A program made the position numbers and the translations under genes. Under the pieces are notes generated by a model that worked only from the letters and a program-made list of their open reading frames with translations, searched no databases and was not told the DNA's origin. Positions 55,976 to 64,000 of a stretch of 64,000 bases of DNA are shown piece by piece (position 1 is the stretch's first letter; each line of letters opens with the position of its first letter). Source of the stretch: Achatina immaculata (Eukaryota; Mollusca; Gastropoda; Stylommatophora; Achatinidae); contig CM019696.1 of NCBI GenBank assembly GCA_009760885.1, positions 45,159,358 to 45,223,357 on the forward strand, in the 5' to 3' direction.

Positions 55976-57240
55976 TGCTCGAGGAGCAGAAAAGTTAACA
56001 AGAGAAATAAGGAAAGTGCTGAGAAATTCACTCTCCTTTCAAGATTTGTATTGTTGGCGAGCAGATGTTTCTGTGGAGAGTTGAAACTGAATTACTCGTC
56101 TGTGTGGTGAATTAGAACCGAAGTACTAGCCTGTGTGAGGAGTTGGAACTGAATCACTCGTCTGTGTGGTGAGTTAGAACCGAAGTACTAGCCTGTGTGA
56201 GGAGTTGGAACTGAATCACTCGTCTGTGTGGTGAGTTAGAACCGAAGTACTAGCCTGTGTGAGGAGTTGAAACTGAATCACTCGTCTGTGTGGTGAGTTA
56301 GAACCGAAGTACTAGCCTGTGTGAGGAGTTGGAGGTGAATCACTCGTCTGTGTGGTGAGTTAGAACCGAAGTACTAGCCTGTGTGAGGAGTTGGAGGTGA
56401 ATCACTCGTCTGTGTGGTGAGTTAGAACCGAAGTACTAGCCTGTGTGAGGAGTTGGAACTGAATCACTCGTCTGTGTGGTGAGTTAGAACCGAAGTACTA
56501 GCCTGTGTGAGGAGTTGGAACTGAATCACTCGTCTGTGTGGTGAGTTAGAACCGAAGTAGTAGCCTGTGTGAGGAGTTGGAGGTGAATCACTCGTCTGTG
56601 TGGTGAGTTAGAACCGAAGTATTAGTCCGAGTGAAGGGTTGAAACTGAATCACTCGTCTGTGTGGTGAATCAGAACCGAAGTAGTAGCCTGTGTGAAGAG
56701 TTGAAATTGAATCACTCGTCTGTGTGGTGAGTTAGAACCGAAGTACTAGCCTGTGTGAGGAGTTGGAGGTGAATCACTCGTCTTTGTGAGGAGTTTGGGC
56801 TGAACGTGAGCGTGGGATGTGTTGCCAGACCTGGCTAACTACAAGAGATCAAGACAATATATCTAAGGTGTTTCCCTGTAGTAACTTCTGTCAGGCCAAC
56901 CCGAAGAACGGCGTCTGGATCCCTCCGTAGTGGAGCTTACTTAAAAGCCTGGCATTGCAGTTCTTGGAGAGGGAAATGTCTAAGCTATTTGTGTACATGG
57001 CAACGTAACTACAGTATTTTCTCATCATTTTGGTGAGGTAGGACTGCCCCAAAACCGACAGGGCGTTGTCTCTTGGTCAGTCTAGGCATCGAATTCCTCT
57101 CGATATCTTCCCGTTCGTCATATTACTCTCTGGCTCTACTGCTGAAGTTCTCCTTTGCAGCCAGATATCAGAGCATTCCAACAAGCAATGATCGATTCCC
57201 CTTAGACGTTTTCCCTCATCATTCGCCAGAAAAGCTCTAA
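55976..57240. other. C4-specific 1.26-kb block
   Basis: Absent from both C3 units, where the flanks (gtgagcattt and the A run) are joined directly. Contains the 62-bp array and unassigned sequence. Confidence 0.75.
56076..56810. repeat. 62-bp minisatellite (about 11-12 units)
   Basis: Units with gaatcactcgtctgtgtggt, gagttagaaccgaagtacta and gcctgtgtgaggagttggaa. Unit variants alternate in the last bases (aact or aggt). Only found in C4. Confidence 0.93.
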
Positions 57241-58274
57241 CACATTTCACTTCCATTGGTCTCATACACGCAGTTACTTAGCAGGTCAGTCTGATAAAGA
57301 TTCCTGAATGTACGAACTTCAGTTTTTAATTTATCTTCCGGCCTAATTGCCCAGCAAGGATTTAATTCAACATCCAGGTTAGAACATACATATGTTGTTT
57401 TTTTTTTATTAAAGCAGCAGTGGATTTGGACTTGCAGCCTGACATATCTAGGACGAAGCCTGGTCACCAGTTTGTATGAACGTTGTCTGGTCTACACTTG
57501 CATTTGCCAGTTGCTTACACAAGTAGAAATTTACTGTCGGAGTTTACTAATTGGCTAATAGGGATATCCCCCCTCCCCAGTAATTTTCCTGTCCTTAGCG
57601 ACACGAAAGACAATGCCAGCTCTGAAAAGACAACTCTGTTGTAGAGAATAGGACAAGACATTATCCCGCCTAGACTTTCACTGCTGAGACGTTCTGGCTG
57701 TCGATATAATCATCAACGTTTAACTCTTTATAATGTTGGTATTTATCGATAAATATGTTTCTTGGGATAAATTCAGAAATAAAAAAGAAGCCTTGGATGC
57801 CGCTATGCTAAGATCTTTACCGCAACACCAACTGCAAAGAATCTACACTGCCACTACAGAGAGGTCACTAATCAGCTGTTCATGTTTGGAAACACGCTCC
57901 TGAATACAGTAGTTGACTACAAAAATAATCTGTGTTATTGCCGTACAAATTTTATTTTTAGTTGCCCATGCTAAAAAAATCCTGGCCACTTCAGGGTATC
58001 CCGAGCTGTTTACAAAATGTCTGTTTCTAAGAAACGGCGTCGAGGGGTGACCTGCTTTATCTAATTTGAATACCTATTTTCAAGAAATCGCTTCTAATTG
58101 CAGTGGCGATCTATATGTTGATCAGACTTTCTCAGAACTTAATGTAATTGTCTCAATCGCAGAATGCAAAGAGCGATTCGGTGCTGTCCTTGGGACTTTA
58201 AGAGTTTATTAGAACACCGTTGCAGTGTCTTTTCATTAGGGCAAACACTTCTGCGGCCCACAGGTAATCTCTGT
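57241..58274. other. Unique sequence shared with C3
   Basis: Inverted match to 33.47-34.48 kb. No gene recognised. Confidence 0.5.
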
Positions 58275-58570
58275 CTCTGTCTGTTCACCTACCTACCTGC
58301 CTGCCTACCTACCTACCTGCCTGCCCACTTACCCACCCACCTACCTACCTACCTGCCTGCCCACTTACCCACCCACCTACCTACCTACTTACCTACCTGC
58401 CTGCCCACTTACCCACCCACCCACCTACCAACTTACCTACCTACCTGCCTGCCCACTTACCCACCCACCTACCTACCTGCCTGCCTACCTACTTACCTGC
58501 CTGCCCACTTACCCACCCACCCACCTACTAACCTACCTACCTTATTACATACTTACACATCTACCAACTT
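58275..58570. repeat. (CTAC/CTGC)n tetranucleotide repeat
   Basis: Counterpart of 33121-33470 with more cccac and ctgc variants, giving a long Pro/Thr/Tyr/Leu pseudo-frame. Confidence 0.95.
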
Positions 58571-58764
58571 TTGTCTGTCTGCCTGCTTGTCTTTCTGTCT
58601 CCCTGTCTGCCTATTTATTTATCTGCCTACCTGCCTGGCTGTCACATGGTCTATAAATTCAGTAGATAATAATTGATATGTTTCATATTTTATTTGAAGT
58701 CACTTTTATTGCACTGTTGTTATCATTACATTGTTACTTATTTTTATTTGTGCTACTTTAGCAG

Positions 58765-58974
58765 GACAACATTCATCAGTCCAGTTTATTCATAAACTTG
58801 TCAAAGGAAGAGTCTTATCATTTGCAAAAAGCTCCTCCTATCACATACACTTCGTTTAGACTGGGCTGCACTGCCTTGACTATGCCTGGAAAAAATAAAA
58901 TGGAAGCACTGCTGAAAGAGTTATTTACAGGCAAAGAAGTACATAGCAAGCAAAGAGAGAGACACGCACAATAA
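58765..58974 (+). CDS. Putative terminal exon of an unrecognised gene, C4 copy
   Basis: Acceptor gctactttagcag, then 69 codons and TAA, colinear with 32804-33013. Visible changes are few (for example Gln for Glu in YHLxK). Same strand as exon A, 265 bp ahead of its ATG. Confidence 0.4.
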   Translation, partial: DNIHQSSLFINLSKEESYHLQKAPPITYTSFRLGCTALTMPGKNKMEALLKELFTGKEVHSKQRERHAQ

Positions 58975-59238
58975 CTGCTTAGGGATGATAGCAAACTACT
59001 ATGCAGGATACAGATTCTTCATTCTGAGAGGTAAATGGTTGCAACTGAGTCTGTGACACTACATCCTGCAGGATCTGCATACTTGACAGACTGGTTGGTC
59101 TTGTCCAAGAGCTCATAGCCCCTCACATCATACATTTATTAAGGAAGCAATTAACCATAATAATTCATACATTTAATTCCCAATTTTGTGAACTATTTCA
59201 ATTTTCATCCAGCTATTTTTAGAAGCCTCATTTTTAAA

Positions 59239-59437
59239 ATGTCTTTGATTGTTGTATTAACATTAGAATTGCTGAAACACTCTAGACGAAAAGATTCACA
59301 AAAGACGCACAACATTCACTCAAGCATGGATTCTGAAACTAACACAGAGAAGAAACAGACCAACTGGGTCACTCCACAGTATCTAGACTTGGATTCCTCA
59401 GCCAGCTTAAATAAACCTATTGATATTCCTGTCACAG
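59239..59437 (+). CDS. BCO-like: Carotenoid oxygenase exon A (start), C4 copy
   Basis: ATG at 59239, donor gttagt at 59438. Same structure as the C3 copy, with Arg for Gln and Lys for Arg in the basic stretch after KHSR, and Ser for Ala in LDLDxSAS. It joins exon B at 60933 through the same split Gly codon. Confidence 0.86.
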
Positions 59438-59539
59438 GTTAGTTTCTAAAGTAATATTGTGATGGTTGTAAGCTGCAGTAAGGAGATGACAAACAAGAGG
59501 TACAGCTGGACTGTGAGGAATAATTTAAGAGTTGCTAAA

Positions 59540-60055
59540 AGCTGTGTCCCAGTAAATGTGTCCCATTACCCCAACTATATAAATGAATGTCTGGCTCATC
59601 CGAGTGCTTGAAAAGTAAAATCAGCTAGGCATGATGCTGACCACGTCGCTCTCTAGTGTGCTGACAGACTTGATGCTGACCACGTCGCTCTCTAGTGTGC
59701 TGACAGACTTCATGCTGACCACGTCACCTTCTAGAGTGCTGACAGACATCATGCTGACCACTTTGCCCTCTAGTGTGCTGACAGACTTGATGCTGACCAC
59801 GTCGCTCTCTAGTGTGCTGACAGACTTGATGCTGACCACGTCGCTCTCTAGTGTGCTGACAGACTTCATGCTGACCACGTCACCTTCTAGAGTGCTGACA
59901 GACATCATGCTGACCACGTCGTCCTCTAGAGTGCTAACAGACATCATGCTGACCACATCACCCTCTAGAGTGCTGACTAATTGAGGAAAATATGAACATT
60001 AACATTGTATTCCCTAGGTGCCTTTATAATATGGTAGGATTACCTTTATCAATTT
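59540..60055 (+). mobile_element. SINE with 39-bp internal array, C4 copy
   Basis: Mirror of 31690-32210, with about 8.5 units (59637-59970) of ctctagtgtgctgacagact plus tgatgctgaccacgtcg. Unit variants (ctctagagtgctgacag, acttcatg) are arranged differently from C3. Confidence 0.85.
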
Positions 60056-60932
60056 TGCCTTTTTAAAATTTGTTAACTGAATTGTTTTGTCACCGATTAA
60101 TTTCTTTGTTGACCAGCTAAATCCCTCATTAGCTGTTTAAAGAGGAAATAAAAGTGTACTTTCTGGGCATGTACATTATCATAAGGTGCATTCTTGTGCT
60201 TTTTTATGTTGACAAGCCATATTAATGACAAATGCAGAAGTAAATCTTAAATATTCTAACATGCCGGAGATTAATAAACAACCATTGCTTTGGTTAGACA
60301 ACCTGTCTCCATCTTTCAGCTCATCCCTGTTACAGTGGTACAGGTGATCTTGTCCATCTACAAATCTCAGTTTTTGATAAGTGGTTATTATAGGAAAAAA
60401 ATTGTTGCCCTTTAATGTTTATGTTGTTGATGAACTGCTTAAATTTACAGTCCACAAGTATACTTTATACATACTTGATTTATACTTTATATACACTTGA
60501 TCTATACTTTATTACACTTTATTTACACTGGAAATTGAAAATAATATCATTGATGCTTTTGACTTATCTATGTGATGCTGAATAGTTCAGATTCAATATT
60601 TTGCTACAAGATTTGCATAGAATGTTTGCCTTTCACTTCCCCTTTATTTGTTACATTTCTGTTTCTTTAAACTTCTTTAGATTTCCACCTATGTTCTGGT
60701 TTTAAATGTAATGCATTGCTACAAGTAAAAATGTAGTGTATTGCTGTAAGTAAAAATATAATGCTTTGCTGCTGCTAAAAATGTAAAATGTAATGATTTC
60801 CTGCATGTAAAAATGTAATGTATTGTTATATGTAAAAATATAATGTATTTCTGTCAGTAAAAATATAATGCACAGGCTTGAATATTTTGGGTCTATGGAA
60901 ACTGTGATGACTGTGCATGTCTGCTATGGCAG
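60056..60932. other. Intron A-B, C4 copy
   Basis: Shared with C3. It contains the single gctgctgct that is the empty site of the 30.2-kb LINE. Confidence 0.55.
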
Positions 60933-61188
60933 GAACACTTCCAGAATGGCTGAAAGGTTCACTATATAGAAATGGAAGTGGTTTGTACAAACTTGGAGGC
61001 ATGTCCTGGAATCACGCTTTTGACGGTTTTGCTGTCCTTCATCGCTGGACAATCCAGAATGGGAAGGTGTCTTATCTGTCCATGATCCTTGACTCTGATC
61101 ACTATGAAAAGTGTGTGAAGCATAACAGACTTGTTGGAGCAGGATTTGGGACTTCCTTCCCTGATCCTTGCAAGAGCATCTTCAGAAG
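60933..61188 (+). CDS. BCO-like: Carotenoid oxygenase exon B, C4 copy
   Basis: Acceptor gtctgctatggcag, donor gtttgt, 256 bp. Same conserved blocks as the C3 copy (SLYRNGSGLYK, HAFDG, DPCKSIF). Exon C of this copy would fall beyond the window: the B-C distance in C3 without the nested LINE is about 4.3 kb. Confidence 0.95.
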
Positions 61189-61329
61189 GTTTGTGAAAGT
61201 AATAGTCAACACTGTTAGTTTGCACAGCATTGTTATTTTAGATAATATTATTAAATTAGATAGCACTGTTGTTTTAGACAGCACTGCTAGTTTAGACAGC
61301 ATTATTAATTTAGGTAGTGTTATTAGTTA

Positions 61330-61680
61330 ATCTTTGGGCCAATAAAGGACACCTTTAGTGGGGAATGGAGAGCTAGAAGGAACACTGGACGTAACAGCTT
61401 TTTTAAATCACAGCGGTTTATAAATGTCTTGAAACTGAACAGATTACGCTCCTGGGACATGTTGAAAGAACGGAAGAGAACAGACAAGCAAAAATGATAT
61501 ATGTGTAAGAGGTGAAGGAAACAAGACCAAAAAGTAGACCAAGACAGAGATGGAGAGACAACGTAGAAGAGGATATAAAGGAGAGAGGAGATTAGGAATA
61601 GAGAGGAATGGAGTTGAACTTTATTTATAGGAGTGAGCCTAAATGGCTCAGAAAGCTGAAGAAGTAGAAGAAGTTGTTAG
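61330..61680 (+). mobile_element. RTE-like LINE 3' fragment, C4 copy
   Basis: Mirror of 29310-29660, with frame-broken KxRPRQRWRDNVEED-type sequence. Confidence 0.65.
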
Positions 61681-63439
61681 TTGTTAGCATTAATTTAGAT
61701 AACATTGTTAGTTCAAAAAGCATACTTTGTTGGCCAGCATTTAATAAAACTAATAGACAGATGTTAGAGATGGTTTTAAAGTCTACATGCTAGTTTACAT
61801 ATAATTTTAAAAGTTTACATGGTATATCTATAGCAGCATTTTCCAATTTAAATTAGAACAAAGAGGAAAAAAAATCTGGCATGCAGTTTGCCAGGTTTAC
61901 AGCGAGCACAGATTACAGCAAAATATTGTGAAATCAAAGACAGGTAAATAAAAAAAAATAGATTCTAAAATATTCCAGGATTACTTGCGTGGAAAATGTT
62001 TTCACATTCAAAAAAAAGTATTTCAAATCTCCCCAGAATTTAGATTTTCTATTGACAGTTTTAATTTTGTTTTAGATCCTCTTCATTATTTCCATTTCTT
62101 ATCTTTTTACTGAGATCATAATTTTGTTTCTCCCTTGTAAGTGGCCAGGCAAAGTGGTGTGTTTATCATCTGTTGTATCAGCTGTAATTTTTTGTCCTTG
62201 ATACTCTTCTATGATAGAAGTCTTTCTGTTACTTTGTTAGCACAAGATTTTAACTGATTATGTATGTATGAGTCACAAATTATAAATTAGTCAGTGATTT
62301 ATGAATCATAAGTTGAACAGTAAATAATTACTCATAAATGAGAAGGATAACTTTGATTCTGCATAGGGGGACCGTATCACTTGATGAAGCTATGAGGGCC
62401 AAACTAACAACAAAATCAAGAGTGAAAAGACTAGACTTTACAGCATGGACATCTTTTTTCTGTTATTGTGGTTGATTATGCTGATCAAATATCTGTGGAA
62501 TTTGCCAGGAGAGAAGCTATTCAATAAAATCCACAAAGAGCTAACATCAGCCTGCCTCAGTACTGTAATTTTGTATAATAAATATATTATAATTATTAAA
62601 GTTACTATATATATATATATATGGGTTGGTCGCCCCAGGCTTTACCCCATATATATATATATATATATATACATAGTGGTACCTCAGATCATGAACTTAA
62701 TTCATTCTTTGACTCCATTCGCGAACCGAAATGTTCATGAACCGAAACAATTTTTCCCATTGAAATTAATGCAAATCCAATTAATCCGTCACCTGGCCCA
62801 GAAATATTTTCTTTTTTGACCTTTTTAATGGATTCATGTGTGTCAAAAATATATAATATAAAATATACAGTATAACTTTACCTTTGTGGTTGATAGTTGC
62901 TGGTACAGGGAGATGGTGGAGGAGGAGGAAGACTACTCCTTTGAAGGAGAGTCCCATTCCATAGTAACGTTGGGCAACTGTGTAGGTATCCAAACTAACG
63001 AACTGAAAACATGGTGTCAAAGCCATAGTCACATATATATATATATGTATATACTTCTTTAGCTTTCAGAACCATTAAGGCTCCACAGTTCCCCATCCAC
63101 CACCCCCAGTTACAACCCACCGACCACATATCACAGGTCTCCATTTAAACAGTCTCCACGTTCTACTAAATCCATTCCTGACACACACCGCCGGACAAAC
63201 CACACTTACAATTTACAGCTAAGTACTCTATTAAATTAATTAATTTTTTTTTTTTAGTAGTATTCATGTGAATCTATACTTTATCTCCTCTCTCTATTTC
63301 TTCGTCCTGTATGTTTTTGTATGATTAAGGCTCACACCGAAATGTCACAACTTTGTAATCGTTAAGTAATAAAGCTGTTCCTACTTTTTTCTAGTTTATA
63401 CATTCTGGTATCACACCTTTGCTGCAGTGCTTCGTGTAT
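61681..63439. other. Intron B-C, C4 copy, with (TA)n and possible DNA-element end
   Basis: Mirror of 27.65-29.31 kb, with about 120 bp extra near 62505-62625 that C3 lacks. gtggtacctcagatcatgaa follows a TA run at 62676. No exon recognised. Confidence 0.45.
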
Positions 63440-64000
63440 AGTTGTATACTTACACGTTAATTTTTGTGTGTCATTAAGGCTCATTGCTGCAGATAAAGTT
63501 CGCCTCCATTCCTCTCTATTCCTAATCTTTTTCCATTTGGTGATGCCAATTTCTTTTATATACTCTTCTATGTTGTTTTTCCATCTCTTTCTTGGTTATC
63601 CCATGGTCTTGCTTCCCTCATCTCTTGTGCGTACATAATTTTTGTTTGTGTGTTCTCTTCTATTCTTTCTACATGCCCCAACCAGCATAGTCTGTTCAGT
63701 TTCAAGACATTTATAATTTGTTGGGATGTAAATAAGCTGTTCAGTTCAGTGTTCTTTCCAGCTTTATATTCTCCATTGTTGGTATCCTTTATGAGCTCAA
63801 AGACTCTTAGGATCTTGTTCTCAAAGATCTGCAATTGTTGTTCATCTTTCTTTGTTGTTTCTGATCCATACATGATGGTGGTTTTATTATAGTTTTATAG
63901 ATTGTTGTTCTGGTTTTTGGGACAGGATTTTGGATTTTAACAGGTTTTGCAAGGCGAAGTATATTTTATTCCCTATCTGTCCTCTGCTTTTAATTTCCTT
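63440..64000 (-). mobile_element. RTE-like LINE fragment, uninterrupted
   Basis: Mirror of 25510-26345 plus 27556-27650: YGSETTKKDEQQLQIFENKI, CWLGHVERIEENTQTK on the reverse strand. Continuous across 63532-63545, where C3 carries the nested LINE. Confidence 0.85.

Noticed and set aside
57077..57467. Two reverse frames (CVRAFLANDEG, NPCWAIRPEDKL)
   Set aside because: They are in different frames without a supported splice junction, and the C3 partner does not conserve the first one.
58164..58676. 170-residue Pro/Tyr/Leu-rich frame
   Set aside because: Translation of the (CTAC)n tetranucleotide repeat.
59188..59238. Longer N-terminus for exon A
   Set aside because: The frame is open 17 codons further upstream but begins with GTG, not ATG. 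The in-frame ATG at 59239 is the supported start.
62781..63032. Reverse frame with SLDTYTVAQRYYGMG
   Set aside because: Present in both arms but lacks splice or homology support and lies against oxygenase intron DNA; probably repeat or chance.

Overview
The window is metazoan nuclear DNA from an invertebrate, probably a mollusc (inferred from the style of the retroelements; not proven). It has split genes with GT-AG introns, tRNA-derived SINEs, many 5'-truncated LINEs with target-site duplications (TSDs), and much minisatellite DNA. No prokaryotic features are visible. Three runs of exactly 100 N (6649-6748, 23856-23955, 52673-52772) cut it into four contigs, called C1-C4 here. The even gap size points to scaffolding joins of unknown true length.

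The recognisable gene is a carotenoid cleavage oxygenase (BCO1/BCO2/NinaB family, non-haem iron). Its exons are scattered. The N-terminal exons A, B and C lie on the minus strand of C3 (32.5, 30.0 and 24.2 kb). A and B recur on the plus strand of C4 (59.2-61.2 kb). The middle and C-terminal exons D-H lie on the plus strand of C2 (8.5-19.6 kb), and D is repeated in C1 (2.2 kb). The first bases of what looks like the exon after C are the last bases of C2. Splice phases agree at every tested junction, so the pieces read as one gene model, but in this scaffold they are in the wrong order and orientation. Two other minus-strand gene fragments lie in the unique centre of C3: a Cys-rich, probably GPI-anchored protein (49.5-51.5 kb) and an unrecognised hydrophilic protein (45.3-47.0 kb).

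Layout: C1 (0.45-4.8 kb) and C2 (6.75-11.75 kb) are direct near-copies. C3 (about 25.5-38.99 kb) and C4 (52.77-64 kb) are inverted near-copies whose shared sequence stops exactly at the third gap. The copies differ by clean transposon insertions with empty sites in the partner, by a 1.47-kb tandem duplication, and by array sizes. This fits either uncollapsed, mis-oriented haplotypes or young segmental duplication.

Nearly everything else is retroelement. RTE-like endonuclease/RT LINEs fall into several families, each with its own 3' simple-repeat tail. There are I-group LINEs with RNase H, one SINE family, a piggyBac-like MITE and a foldback element. Three separate tandem arrays have visibly grown out of retroelement 3' regions: a LINE C-terminal coding segment, a SINE core, and an I-LINE 3' end. 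This is the most unusual theme of the window.
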